Shown: positions 8,941 through 17,852 of the stretch, piece by piece
Numbering within the stretch: position 1 is the stretch's first letter
Layout of the letters: every line of letters starts with the position of its first letter
DNA from: Nitratifractor salsuginis DSM 16511
GTDB lineage: Bacteria; Campylobacterota; Campylobacteria; Campylobacterales; Sulfurovaceae
NCBI RefSeq assembly: GCF_000186245.1
Contig: NC_014935.1
Coordinates: 496,001-560,000 of the forward strand
Direction of reading: 5' to 3'
Length of the DNA stretch: 64,000 nucleotides
Position numbers and translations under genes: made by a program
Notes under the pieces: generated by a model
The model's database searches: none
Seen by the model: only the letters and a program-made list of their open reading frames with translations
What the model was told of the DNA's origin: nothing

Positions 8941-9797
8941 AGCGGGAGCTGTGGGGGGCGCTGGCGATCTTTGGGATCATCCTGGCAGCCTTTTTCGGGA
9001 TTCATTTTCTCTTTCTCGTCCAGGAGGGCTTCAGTGCCGCCAATTACCTCACGGCGCTGGCGATTCTTCTGCCTGCTGCCCTGATCGTCGGGTACATCTT
9101 CCTCACCCAGCTCCTCGAGCCCAAAAAACGCCAGGAGGCGGAGCTGGAGCATCTGGTCCGTGAAGTGCTCCACGAGATCAATCTGCCCCTTTCGACCATC
9201 GAAGCCAATCTGGCGATGATTCTCCGAAATACCCGGGATGAGCGGACCCTGCGGCGTCTGAGCAGAATCGAGGGGGCTTCGAAGCGCCTGACCCGTCTCT
9301 ACCGCGAACTTTCCTACAACATCAAACGCCAGATCGCTCCAGTGGAGAAAGAGCGCTTCGACCTGGCCGGTCTGGTCGAAGAGCGGGTGGCCCAATTCGG
9401 AGAGATGAAACGCAATCCGATCGTGACCCGTCTCGAACCGCTGATCCTCGAAGCCGACAGGATCGGGATGGAGCAGATATTGGACAACCTCCTGGAAAAT
9501 GCTCTCAAGTATTCTGAGAAAGCCGAGCCGATCGATGTGACGCTCTCGCAGGGGGAATTGACGATCCGGGACCGGGGGATCGGGATGGATGAGAATGAGC
9601 TTTTGCGGATTTTCGAGCGCTACTATCAGAGTGATCGGAATGTCCGGGGCGAGGGGATCGGCCTGGCGCTGGTCAAGCGTTACTGCGATGAGGAGGGGAT
9701 CGGGTTGAAGATCCGATCGAGGCCGGGCGAAGGGACGGATGTGATCCTCGATTTTCGGGGCAAAGGCTCAGGTAATACTCGGCACATACAGAGGTAA
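8937..9797 (+). CDS. Sensor histidine kinase
   Basis: A 286-residue membrane kinase. It has two membrane helices (about 8-28 and 40-58) with a very short periplasmic loop, then a HisKA domain with the phosphorylated His near residue 79 (VLHEINLPLS), an N box (QILDNLLENALKYS) and G boxes (DRGIGM, GEGIGLAL). The tiny periplasmic loop suggests signal sensing in the membrane or through a partner. The start is GTG at 8937, overlapping the regulator stop. A second regulator-kinase pair follows 12 bases later. Confidence 0.9.
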   Translation: MKRELWGALAIFGIILAAFFGIHFLFLVQEGFSAANYLTALAILLPAALIVGYIFLTQLLEPKKRQEAELEHLVREVLHEINLPLSTIEANLAMILRNTRDERTLRRLSRIEGASKRLTRLYRELSYNIKRQIAPVEKERFDLAGLVEERVAQFGEMKRNPIVTRLEPLILEADRIGMEQILDNLLENALKYSEKAEPIDVTLSQGELTIRDRGIGMDENELLRIFERYYQSDRNVRGEGIGLALVKRYCDEEGIGLKIRSRPGEGTDVILDFRGKGSGNTRHIQR

Positions 9798-9809
9798 TAT
9801 AATCGGATT

Positions 9810-10457
9810 ATGAAAATTCTATTGCTTGAAGACGATACATTGTTGGGAGAGAGTCTGGAGGAGTACCTGGAGATCGAGGGGTTCGAGGTAGAGCGGGTGA
9901 CACAGGGTGAAGAGGTTTTCGATCGGACCTTCGACAACCGTTATGACCTCTATATCCTCGATATCAATGTCCCGGATGTCAACGGCCTGGAGGTCCTCAA
10001 GGAGCTCTATGAAGCCGAGGATACGACTCCGGCGATCTATATCTCCGCTTTGACCGATATCAAAACCATCACGCAGGGGTTCGACCTGGGGGCGGTGGAT
10101 TATTTGAAAAAACCGTTTGACCCGGAGGAACTCATCCTGCGCATACGCCATCACTTTCGCACGGAGGCGGATGAACCCGGAAGGATGCTGGAGTATGGGG
10201 AATTACGCTACGAGCCGGAGAGCGGGAAGATCCTGCGCCCCGATGGTGAAGTCCTCTATCTGGGTGAAATCCAGGGGCGGATATTCAGCACCCTGCTGGA
10301 GAGGGAAGGGCAGCTGGTGCCGACCCAGGAGCTGCTGGATCTGCTGGATCGCTCCAACCTCAATGCGTTGCGGGTGACGATCGCCAAACTCAAAAAAAAG
10401 ATCGGCATCGATATCACCAATGTGCGCGGACAGGGGTATCTGCTTGAAAAAGTATGA
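9810..10457 (+). CDS. OmpR-family response regulator
   Basis: A 215-residue regulator with receiver Asp51 (YILDINVPD), acidic residues LLEDD at the N-terminus and a KKPFDP switch lysine. The C-terminal DNA-binding domain is short but keeps the NALRVTIAKLKKKIG and IRGQGYLL-like ending. It is clearly different from the regulator at 8251. Its 3' end overlaps the next kinase, so the pair is co-translated. Confidence 0.9.
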   Translation: MKILLLEDDTLLGESLEEYLEIEGFEVERVTQGEEVFDRTFDNRYDLYILDINVPDVNGLEVLKELYEAEDTTPAIYISALTDIKTITQGFDLGAVDYLKKPFDPEELILRIRHHFRTEADEPGRMLEYGELRYEPESGKILRPDGEVLYLGEIQGRIFSTLLEREGQLVPTQELLDLLDRSNLNALRVTIAKLKKKIGIDITNVRGQGYLLEKV

Positions 10458-11541
10458 GCTCGAATCCCTGATCAAGAGCTTCGTGCTCTTTTTTCTGCTG
10501 ATGTCGGCGCTTTACTTTCTCGTAGCGACACTGAATTACCGGGACCGTCAACGCCACCTGGAAGATCGGATCCTCAATGAGATGCGTCTGTATAGTTTCC
10601 ATCCGGTGGGCGACCGCTTCGATGTGGATTTCGAAACGAAGGAGGAGCACAAGGATCTGATGCACCTTTATAAAGGAGAGAGTGGGGTCTTCGCCTACTT
10701 CGAAATCCCGGGAAGTCAAAAATATCTGCTCAAGCTCTCTTTGCCTCTTTCGAATTATCAGGCGATGCTCGATCAGATCCGCCGGGAGAGTTTCGCGGGA
10801 TGGGAACTCTATCTGCTGGTGATCGCCGCGATCTCTTTTCTGCTGGCACTCTATACGCTCTATCCCCTTAAGCGGGCCCTGGAGCTCAATGAAGAGTTCG
10901 TGCGGGATGTCCTCCATGATCTCAATACCCCGCTGAGTTCTCTTCGGATCAATCTCAATATTCTTCAGAAACGTTATGGCGAAGACCGGACGATGAAGCG
11001 GATGTTCGGCGCTTTGGGGACCATCCACGCCTTTCAGTCGAATCTCCGGGCCTTTTTGAGCCGTCAGGAGGGGCAGATGGAGCGCTGTTCTCTTCGGGAG
11101 CTTCTTCAGGAACGTTTGGAATTTTTTCGAGCCCTCTATCCGGGCCTTAGCTTCGAGCTCAATCTCGCGAAGGACTTGTCGCTTGAGTGTAATCGGGAAG
11201 CCTTTTTGCGGATCATCGAAAACCTCCTGAGCAATGCGGGGAAATACAACCGGCCCAACGGCAAGGTGATTGTCTCGCTGGAAGGGAAGCTTTTGAAAAT
11301 CTCGGATACCGGCAAGGGGATGGCCCATCCGGAACGGGCTTTTCAGCGCTACTATAAAGAGGGAGAACGGGGGCTGGGTCTGGGGTTGCACATCGTCAAA
11401 AAACTGGCGGATGAGATGGGGATCCCCCTTCGCCTCCAGAGCGAAGTGGATCAGGGGACGGAAGTCGTCCTTGATCTTTCGGGCATTGCGCACTCATCCA
11501 AAGGAAATGAAGATTCGGCATCAGAGGAAACGGAGGGATGA
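10444..11541 (+). CDS. Sensor histidine kinase
   Basis: About 365 residues if translation starts at the TTG at 10444 (MKKYELESLIKSF), which has a purine-rich CAGGGG eight bases upstream. An ATG at 10420 would add eight residues but has no ribosome site. It has an N-terminal helix, a roughly 80-residue periplasmic sensor part, and a second helix near 115-135. The HisKA domain has the motif VLHDLNTPLSSLR, and the ATPase domain keeps ENLLSNAGKYN and a shortened ISDTGKGM...GLGLGLHIVKKL. It overlaps the upstream regulator and the downstream exported protein gene. Confidence 0.88.
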   Translation: MKKYELESLIKSFVLFFLLMSALYFLVATLNYRDRQRHLEDRILNEMRLYSFHPVGDRFDVDFETKEEHKDLMHLYKGESGVFAYFEIPGSQKYLLKLSLPLSNYQAMLDQIRRESFAGWELYLLVIAAISFLLALYTLYPLKRALELNEEFVRDVLHDLNTPLSSLRINLNILQKRYGEDRTMKRMFGALGTIHAFQSNLRAFLSRQEGQMERCSLRELLQERLEFFRALYPGLSFELNLAKDLSLECNREAFLRIIENLLSNAGKYNRPNGKVIVSLEGKLLKISDTGKGMAHPERAFQRYYKEGERGLGLGLHIVKKLADEMGIPLRLQSEVDQGTEVVLDLSGIAHSSKGNEDSASEETEG

Positions 11542-12056
11542 AAATCCTGATCAAACTCTTCGGCCCGTTGTTTTTTCTGGCGGCGGCGCTCTATGCCGGT
11601 CCGGCAACAGAGGCTCCTTCCCCCTCTATAGATCAGGGGTCGAAGCCACTTGGATCCGATTCGGCAAAAAACGAGTCGGAACTGGACCGTCTGATCGACC
11701 GTTATCGCTCGGCGCCACCCGGTGAAAAAAAGAGACTCCTGCCGCAAATTCGCACCCGCATCGTGGAGCAGGTGACCGGAGAACAGAAGCTCGCCATCGT
11801 CGAGGCGATCAAACTGAAAAAACTCAAACAAGATAGAACCGGGGGAGAAAAATCGAAGAGTGCCGGGCAGAAGAAGAGTGGTAGCTCAGGAAAGAGGCGG
11901 CATTCCCACGTCCGACGTACCTGCCGGAGTGTCGGGTGTATGATGAACCGGGTCCGCCGTTCGCTCCGAAGATTTTTTCACAAAGCCACGCAAAAACGTC
12001 GCCGTCCGGCCAGGATGCCCTCTCCCGAAGAGATCCTGAAGGAGAAGAGGCGTTAA
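11538..12056 (+). CDS. Small exported basic protein of unknown function
   Basis: A 172-residue protein with a signal peptide (MKILIKLFGPLFFLAAALYA). A charged segment with helical propensity follows (DRLIDRYRSAPPGEKKRLLPQIR...), and the C-terminus is very basic, with many Arg, Lys and Ser and two Cys (CRSVGC). It overlaps the kinase by 4 bp, so it belongs to the two-component operon and might modulate the kinase from the periplasm. I recognise no family. The last 45 codons are Arg-rich, and an alternative frame is also open there, so a frameshift near 11890-11930 cannot be ruled out. Confidence 0.6.
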   Translation: MKILIKLFGPLFFLAAALYAGPATEAPSPSIDQGSKPLGSDSAKNESELDRLIDRYRSAPPGEKKRLLPQIRTRIVEQVTGEQKLAIVEAIKLKKLKQDRTGGEKSKSAGQKKSGSSGKRRHSHVRRTCRSVGCMMNRVRRSLRRFFHKATQKRRRPARMPSPEEILKEKRR

Positions 12057-12114
12057 ACCTCAGACTCCAAAACTTATCAATCCTATTACTTTCCCATCAC
12101 TTTGTTAAAAAAAC

Positions 12115-12128
12115 TTAACATAGATCAA
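12115..12128 (+). promoter_or_regulatory. FNR/CRP-like box upstream of nosZ
   Basis: TTAAC-ATAG-ATCAA matches the 5-4-5 dyad layout of FNR/CRP-family sites, with one good half (ATCAA) and one weak half. A -10 candidate TAGAAT lies at 12151-12156. The box centre is about 41-42 bp upstream of the start this -10 predicts, the class II activator position. A second candidate at the same spacing precedes nosB. Confidence 0.55.
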
Positions 12129-12215
12129 GAGTTCTAAATTTTTTTTGCACTAGAATTGAAGGATGCGGGATGGCATATTATGCTGTGCTGCGTAAGATTC
12201 TCAAAGGAGTGTAGA

Positions 12216-14822
12216 ATGAATTCGATGGTCAAACGCTTGTCGCTGGCGGCCATCGGGGCCCTGGTCGGGGTGTCGATGGTCTCTGCGGATAACAGTGAAC
12301 TTGAAAAGGTAATGAAGGAGCGCGGCTTGACCCAGCAGGATCTGCTGGCAGCCGCCAAGACTTATACCCCCAGCGGCGGGCGGGACAAGTACATTGTCTT
12401 CAGCTCGGGCGGTCAATCGGGGCAGATGTTGGTCTATGGGGTTCCTTCGATGCGGATCCTCAAATACATCGGTGTCTTTACTCCCGAGCCTTGGCAGGGT
12501 TGGGGTTATGACGACGACACCAAAAAGATTCTGGCCGAGGGCAAGATCCGCGGCAAGCAGATCACCTGGGGGGATACCCACCACCCGGCGCTTTCCGAGA
12601 CCAACGGACGTTATGACGGGAAATGGCTCGTCATCAACGACAAAGCCAACCCGCGTATTGCCGTCATCGATCTGAACGACTTCGTTACCAAGCAGATCGT
12701 TGTCAACCCGCTCTTCAAATCGGATCACGGTGGAGCTTTCTTCACTCCGAACAGTGAATATATCCTCGAAGCGTGTCAGTATGCAGCCCCGCTGGATAAC
12801 AATTGGCACCCGATGAGTGAATACAAAGAGACTTATCGGGGCGGGGTAACCGTTTGGAAATTCGATCCCAAGATCGGACGGATTCTGCCGGACAAATCCT
12901 TTACGATCGAATTCCCTCCCTATATGCAGGATTTGAGCGACGCGGGTAAAGAGGCCAGCTACGGCTGGGGCTTTACCAACAGCTTCAACTCCGAAATGTA
13001 CACCGGTGGTATCGAAAAGGGTCTGCCTCCTTTCGAAGCCGGGTGTAGCCGGAACGATACCGACTTCCTCCATGTCTACAATTGGAAGAAACTCGCCGAA
13101 CTGGCCAAAGATCCCAAGAATGTCAAAGTCATCAACGGGATGAGAGTCGTTCCCATCGATGTCGCCGTCAAGAACAACGCTCTGTTCTTGATTCCCGAAC
13201 CCAAATCGCCTCACGGAGTCGATGTCTCTCCCGACGGTAAATACATTGTCGTCTGCGGAAAGCTCGATACCCATGCGACGGTTTACAGCTGGGACAAGAT
13301 TCAAAAGGCGATCAAAAACAAAGATTTTGTAGGAAAAGATCCCTACGGCATTCCCATCATCGATATGAAAAAGGCGATGCACTGCCAGGCTGAGCTGGGC
13401 CTCGGGCCCCTGCACAACCAATTCGGTAAGCATTGGAAAAAGCAAGGCGAGATCTATACATCACTTTACGTCGACAGCCAGGTCGTCAAGTGGAACTACC
13501 TGACCTGTAAAGTGGAAGATCGCCAGAATGTCAACTACAACATCGGCCACCTCTGCGGTATGGAAGGCAAGACCGAGGATCCCCAGGGTGATTACATCAT
13601 CGCGTTGAACAAACTGGCCATCGACCGCTTCAACGAGATCGGGCCTCTGCACCCGCAGAACCACCAGCTCATCGATATCCGCGGCAAGAAAATGCAGCTG
13701 CTCTACGATATGCCGATTCCTCTGGGCGAGCCTCACCAGGCGGTAGCGATCCGTGCCAGCAAGCTCAAGCCTGAGGTTCGCTACAAAATGGGAACCAACC
13801 CCTTCACCGGCAAGCCCCATCGCGGCAAGACCCTGGCAGGTCAGGAACATATCGAGCGCAAAGGCAACCATGTCTATGTCTATGGAACGATGGTCCGTTC
13901 GCACATCAATCCTGAGCACGTGAATGTGAATCTGGGTGATACTGTCACTTTCTATCTGACCAACCTGGAGCGGGCAGAGGACGAGACCCACGGATTCACT
14001 GTGGATCAATACAATGTCCATGCTTCTCTGGAGCCGGGCAAAACAGTCGCTCTGACCTTCAAGGCCGATCGTGAGGGTGTTTTCCCCTACTACTGTACGG
14101 AATTCTGTTCGGCACTGCACCTGGAGATGATGGGTTACCTCTTGGTCAAAGATCCCAACAAACACTATGTCTCCGCCAAGAAGCTCAAAATGGCCAAAAT
14201 GTCCAAAGAGCAGCTTGAGAAAGAGTACGAGAAGATCGTCGCGACCAACAAAGCGACCGACAAGGTCATTCAGAGTGTCGTGAAGTTCCTCAAAGAGAAT
14301 CACTACGAGAAATATCCCGTCGTGAAGCAACTGGTCGAAGATGCTCTGGATCAGTACAGCAAGATCCCCGAGCAGCAGAAGAAGGCTGAAGAAGCTTACA
14401 AGAAGGGTGATCTCGAAAAAGCGATCCTCTTCCAAAACATGGTTTGGCAGTATATGGTCAAAACCGCAGACGTCGGTATCCGTGCGCGTGACCTGTTGGT
14501 CAAGAAACTGGCTACCCCGATGAGTGAAGCGGCACGCCGTGGCCACGAAGCTTATCTCGAAGGCGGATGTAACGGCTGCCACGTCATCGGTAAAGTCTCC
14601 TCAGGTCCCGACCTGGTCGGCGTCCTGCAGAGACACAAGAATGGTGAAAAGTGGGTCAAAGAGTGGATTCTCCATCCCGAGAAGATGTATAACAACCCCT
14701 ACATCAAGTCGATGACCAACTACTTCAACCTCCGTATGCCCAACCAGGGTATGACCGAGAAGCAGGTCGACGATATTATCGAATACCTCAAGTGGATCGA
14801 TAAGAACGCCAACCTCTTCTAA
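12216..14822 (+). CDS. nosZ: Nitrous oxide reductase, clade II, with C-terminal cytochrome c domain
   Basis: The periplasmic enzyme reduces N2O to N2 at its CuZ site, fed by electrons through CuA. From the ATG at 12216 (AAAGGAG at 12203-12209) the protein is 868 residues. It has a Sec-type signal peptide (MNSMVKRLSLAAIGALVGVS) and no twin arginine, as in clade II enzymes. The N-terminal propeller is followed by a cupredoxin domain with CuA ligands C627-x3-C631-x3-H635-x2-M638 (CTEFCSALHLEM). A linker and a monohaem cytochrome c domain with CNGCH (785-789) follow. The fused cytochrome is typical of Campylobacterota. The downstream genes supply maturation and electron transfer. Confidence 0.98.
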   Translation: MNSMVKRLSLAAIGALVGVSMVSADNSELEKVMKERGLTQQDLLAAAKTYTPSGGRDKYIVFSSGGQSGQMLVYGVPSMRILKYIGVFTPEPWQGWGYDDDTKKILAEGKIRGKQITWGDTHHPALSETNGRYDGKWLVINDKANPRIAVIDLNDFVTKQIVVNPLFKSDHGGAFFTPNSEYILEACQYAAPLDNNWHPMSEYKETYRGGVTVWKFDPKIGRILPDKSFTIEFPPYMQDLSDAGKEASYGWGFTNSFNSEMYTGGIEKGLPPFEAGCSRNDTDFLHVYNWKKLAELAKDPKNVKVINGMRVVPIDVAVKNNALFLIPEPKSPHGVDVSPDGKYIVVCGKLDTHATVYSWDKIQKAIKNKDFVGKDPYGIPIIDMKKAMHCQAELGLGPLHNQFGKHWKKQGEIYTSLYVDSQVVKWNYLTCKVEDRQNVNYNIGHLCGMEGKTEDPQGDYIIALNKLAIDRFNEIGPLHPQNHQLIDIRGKKMQLLYDMPIPLGEPHQAVAIRASKLKPEVRYKMGTNPFTGKPHRGKTLAGQEHIERKGNHVYVYGTMVRSHINPEHVNVNLGDTVTFYLTNLERAEDETHGFTVDQYNVHASLEPGKTVALTFKADREGVFPYYCTEFCSALHLEMMGYLLVKDPNKHYVSAKKLKMAKMSKEQLEKEYEKIVATNKATDKVIQSVVKFLKENHYEKYPVVKQLVEDALDQYSKIPEQQKKAEEAYKKGDLEKAILFQNMVWQYMVKTADVGIRARDLLVKKLATPMSEAARRGHEAYLEGGCNGCHVIGKVSSGPDLVGVLQRHKNGEKWVKEWILHPEKMYNNPYIKSMTNYFNLRMPNQGMTEKQVDDIIEYLKWIDKNANLF

Positions 14823-14829
14823 GAAAAGA

Positions 14830-14847
14830 GACCGGAACCCTCCGGTC
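14830..14847 (+). terminator. Hairpin after nosZ
   Basis: GACCGGA-ACCC-TCCGGTC forms a 7-bp perfect stem 7 bases after the nosZ stop. No clear T run follows, so it is more likely an mRNA 3' stabiliser or partial terminator that uncouples nosZ from the downstream genes, which have their own promoter. Confidence 0.55.
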
Positions 14848-14936
14848 ACTATATGAAATTATCTATTGTTTGTTCAGACAGATTTCCCAAGCTTCCCCAA
14901 AAAGATTTGACGAAAAAATAGCCCTAAGTGCTTTTA

Positions 14937-14977
14937 TTGACGTCAGTCAATCTTTTTGGGGGCGATTGGAGTATAAT
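14937..14977 (+). promoter_or_regulatory. Promoter with perfect FNR/CRP-family dyad upstream of nosB
   Basis: TTGAC-GTCA-GTCAA at 14937-14950 is a perfect 14-bp palindrome of the FNR/CRP family type. A strong -10, TATAAT, lies at 14972-14977. The dyad centre falls about 41 bp before the predicted transcription start, the class II activation position. Campylobacterota control denitrification genes with CRP/FNR-type regulators (Nss family), so such a protein is the likely activator. Confidence 0.75.
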
Positions 14978-15006
14978 CGACCAAGATTTTTCAAGAAGGA
15001 GAGGGG

Positions 15007-15795
15007 ATGAAAAGCTCATTGATGAAATCGAGGATTTTCACGTTGATCGCGTTGGGGCTCTTGCTCTACTTTTTCGTGATTCCTGCGGTTTTTACCCATG
15101 ATGTGGTCGAACTGGCCAGGGAAGGCAAAGTGGACAAAATCCCGCCCATTGCCTACAAGGTTTGGAACTATTATGTCAAAGGGCAGTATGTCAGCCCCAA
15201 CACCCCCAAAGACGCTGTGGGGGATTTGAAAAAGATGATCGATGAGGATGCGGAGCTTTCGGCGGTCAGCGCACCGATCTGGTATGTGGCGCTGGAGGCT
15301 CCCAACTATCCCAAAAAGGCCTTTCCCAACGGGATTCCGGTCTATTATCACTTCGACGGCTTCAGCGGCGATGTACATGAAATGAACACCATCAACCACT
15401 TCATCGGGATGGACCCGATGGAGCGTGGTGCTCCCTACCTGCGCGCATTGGCGCCCTATGCTCTGGTGCTGGTGGCGCTGCTGATGGTTTACTATATGCT
15501 CTACAATTGGAAGATTCTTGATTGGCTGATGTGGATCCCGGTGGTGCTGCCGGTAATCTTCCTGGGCTTCTATGCCTACTGGCTCTACTGGTTCGGGCAC
15601 CATATGCACGCCTGGGGGGCCTTCAAGATCAAACCCTTCATGCCGACGGTCTTCGGGGATGGGAAGGTGGCGCAGTTTACCACCCACTCCTATCCCACTA
15701 TAGGATTCTGGATCTTGCTGGCGATCGCCTTCTTCAGCCTTTTGGCGATCGTCTCCAAACGTAAAGCCCGTCGGCTGGCCCAGCAGACGGTCTGA
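15007..15795 (+). CDS. nosB: NosB-like membrane protein of the nos cluster
   Basis: A 262-residue inner-membrane protein with one N-terminal helix (about 10-30), a periplasmic domain of around 110 residues, then three helices (about 145-165, 172-195, 225-247). It is assigned by position and topology to NosB, which follows nosZ in Wolinella-type nos clusters; its biochemical role is not established. His and Met residues between helices (GHHMHAWGAF) could bind metal. It has its own promoter (14937-14977) and an AAGGAGAGG site before ATG 15007. Confidence 0.8.
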   Translation: MKSSLMKSRIFTLIALGLLLYFFVIPAVFTHDVVELAREGKVDKIPPIAYKVWNYYVKGQYVSPNTPKDAVGDLKKMIDEDAELSAVSAPIWYVALEAPNYPKKAFPNGIPVYYHFDGFSGDVHEMNTINHFIGMDPMERGAPYLRALAPYALVLVALLMVYYMLYNWKILDWLMWIPVVLPVIFLGFYAYWLYWFGHHMHAWGAFKIKPFMPTVFGDGKVAQFTTHSYPTIGFWILLAIAFFSLLAIVSKRKARRLAQQTV

Positions 15796-15810
15796 GTCGG
15801 GAATGCATCG

Positions 15811-17052
15811 ATGTGGAAGGTCGCGGTTATGATCTTTACCGTTACGGGTCTGCTCTCGGGCAATGTGCTTCAGGCGGCGATCGACAAAGCGCAGCCCGGT
15901 TCCAAACTGGAACTGCCCGCGGGAGAGTATCACGGCAATCTCCGCATCGATAAACCGTTGATCCTCGTGGGTCCCGAGGATCAGAGCGCTCGGATCATCG
16001 GGGACGGCAACGGCACGGTGATCACCGTTCGCAGTGACTATGTGACCCTGAAGAATCTGACGATCCTCCACAGCGGTCAGGAGCACGAGCGGGTGGATGC
16101 GGCGGTCTCGGCCAAAAAGCTCAAGCATTTGACGGTGGACCACTGTCGGATCGACGATTGCCTTTTCGGAATCGATCTCGAGCAGGTAAATGAGTCACAG
16201 ATCACCCGCAACTGGATCCGCTCCAAACCCTTTAGTCTGGGATTGCGGGGTGATGCGGTGCGGCTCTGGTACAGCAACGACAACAATGTCAGTGCCAACC
16301 ACATTACCCATTCGCGGGATATGGTGGTCTGGTACAGTCACGGCAATACCATCGCCCACAATTTCGGGGAGTACAGCCGATATTCGCTCCATTTCATGTA
16401 TGCGGGGCGTAATGATGTGCGCTTCAATACTTACGAGCACAATTCGGTGGGGATCTTCTTCATGTATTCCCAGGACAGTGTGGCGGTGGGAAATGTGATC
16501 AAAAGCTCCATCGGTACCACGGGGCTGGGGATCGGGCTCAAGGATTGCAGCAATTTCACCCTGAGGGACAATACGATGATCTATTGTGCCCGCGGGCTCT
16601 ATATCGATCGCTCGCCCTTTCAGCCCGATCAGAACAACAGTATCGAATACAATAGGATCGTTTATAACTCAATCGGGATCAATTTTCACTCCCTGAGTAT
16701 CAACAATTACATTCACCACAATATTTTCAAGGGGAACATCGAAAATGTCTACGACGACGATCAGGTGACCCTGCATTCGGTGAAGAACCATTGGGATGAG
16801 AATTACTGGGATGATTACGAAGGATTCGACAAAAACGGTGACGGGATCGGTGATACCCCCTATCGGCTCTATTATTATGCCGATCGGATGTGGATGAGCA
16901 ACCCCAACATCAAATTCTTCTACGCGTCGCCGGTGATTTCCATTCTCAACTTTCTGGCGAAACTGGCCCCGCTATCGGAGCCGGTCATGCTCTTGGAGGA
17001 TCCCCATCCGGTGATGGAGGAACAAACATTGGAAAAGGAAGGAAAACGATGA
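15811..17052 (+). CDS. nosD: Periplasmic copper-assembly protein NosD
   Basis: NosD works with the NosFY ABC transporter to assemble the CuZ centre of NosZ. The 413-residue protein has a signal peptide (about 1-24) and a right-handed beta-helix made of repeated N-x-x-x-x-N turns (DNTMIYC, NNYIHHNIF and others), typical of the CASH domain. The C-terminus ends with a hydrophobic stretch. Its stop overlaps the nosG start (ATGA at 17049-17052), so the two are coupled. Confidence 0.93.
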   Translation: MWKVAVMIFTVTGLLSGNVLQAAIDKAQPGSKLELPAGEYHGNLRIDKPLILVGPEDQSARIIGDGNGTVITVRSDYVTLKNLTILHSGQEHERVDAAVSAKKLKHLTVDHCRIDDCLFGIDLEQVNESQITRNWIRSKPFSLGLRGDAVRLWYSNDNNVSANHITHSRDMVVWYSHGNTIAHNFGEYSRYSLHFMYAGRNDVRFNTYEHNSVGIFFMYSQDSVAVGNVIKSSIGTTGLGIGLKDCSNFTLRDNTMIYCARGLYIDRSPFQPDQNNSIEYNRIVYNSIGINFHSLSINNYIHHNIFKGNIENVYDDDQVTLHSVKNHWDENYWDDYEGFDKNGDGIGDTPYRLYYYADRMWMSNPNIKFFYASPVISILNFLAKLAPLSEPVMLLEDPHPVMEEQTLEKEGKR

Positions 17053-17852
17053 GTGCGGCAGCGAACAAAAAACGGCGTCAATTCATCCAGCAGATGACGG
17101 GTCTGGGCGTTTTGGGCCTGGCGGCGGCAGGAGGGATTTTCGGTGCCTCCTATCTCAAAGCGGAGCCCCTGCGCCTGCGCCCGCCCGGTGCGGTACCCGA
17201 AGAGGAATTTATCGGGCTCTGTATCAAGTGCGGGCAGTGCCTCCAGGTCTGTCCCTACGATGCCATCAGACTCGAAGACATCGACGGAAAAGTCGGGGTG
17301 GGGATGGCCTACATCGAACCGAGGGATCGGGGTTGCTATCTCTGCGATGCTTTTCCCTGCATTCTGGCTTGTCCCAGCGGCGCGCTGGATCACGAGCACG
17401 ACAGTATCGAATTTGTCCATATGGGGATCGCCGTGGTCAAAAATCCCGGTGCCTGTCTGGCCAAGACCGGGACGCCGGTTCCCGATGAGGCCATCGACCG
17501 GATCTATGACCATACGACGGTCTTGAGCGCGGCGGAGCGCAGCAGCCATCATGTCGAGATCAGTGACTCCGATCCCGAAAAGGCTAAGCTGCAAAAGCAA
17601 CTGCTCCTCAAGCTGGAAAAATACCGCAAGGAGAACCCCTGCACCATCTGTGCCGATCTCTGCCCCTATCCGGAGCCGCTCAAGGCGATCGGCATGGTCA
17701 AAGCCAAGGGAGGCGGCCTGCTGCCCGAGATCCGGGAAGCCTGTGTGGGATGCGGTGCCTGTGTGGAGCTTTGTCCCACCGATGTGATCGAGATTATCCC
17801 GAGAAAGACCTACGCCGATATCTACGGTGAAAAAGGGGAGCATCATGCGTAA
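17049..17852 (+). CDS. nosG: NosG, NapG-like periplasmic iron-sulfur protein
   Basis: A 267-residue ferredoxin-type protein that, with NosH, is thought to pass electrons from menaquinol toward NosZ. I start it at ATG 17049, overlapping the nosD stop. The N-terminus has a Tat-like KKRRQFIQ motif before a hydrophobic stretch. Cysteine clusters are CIKCGQCLQVCP, CYLCDAFPCILACP, CTICADLCPYP and CVGCGACVELCP, enough for four [4Fe-4S] centres as in NapG. It overlaps nosC1 by 8 bases. Confidence 0.93.
   Translation: MSAAANKKRRQFIQQMTGLGVLGLAAAGGIFGASYLKAEPLRLRPPGAVPEEEFIGLCIKCGQCLQVCPYDAIRLEDIDGKVGVGMAYIEPRDRGCYLCDAFPCILACPSGALDHEHDSIEFVHMGIAVVKNPGACLAKTGTPVPDEAIDRIYDHTTVLSAAERSSHHVEISDSDPEKAKLQKQLLLKLEKYRKENPCTICADLCPYPEPLKAIGMVKAKGGGLLPEIREACVGCGACVELCPTDVIEIIPRKTYADIYGEKGEHHA

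Noticed and set aside
10414-11493. Long minus-strand frames antisense to the kinase, nosZ (12201-13445, 13461-14582), nosG and the TonB receptor
   Set aside because: They are mirror frames caused by codon bias and GC content on the coding strand; none shows a domain, ribosome site or operon context.
11936-12118. Separate small gene in another frame at the end of the 11538 gene
   Set aside because: The frame is open, but it has no ribosome site and ends in the nosZ promoter. It is noted only as a possible sign of a frameshift.
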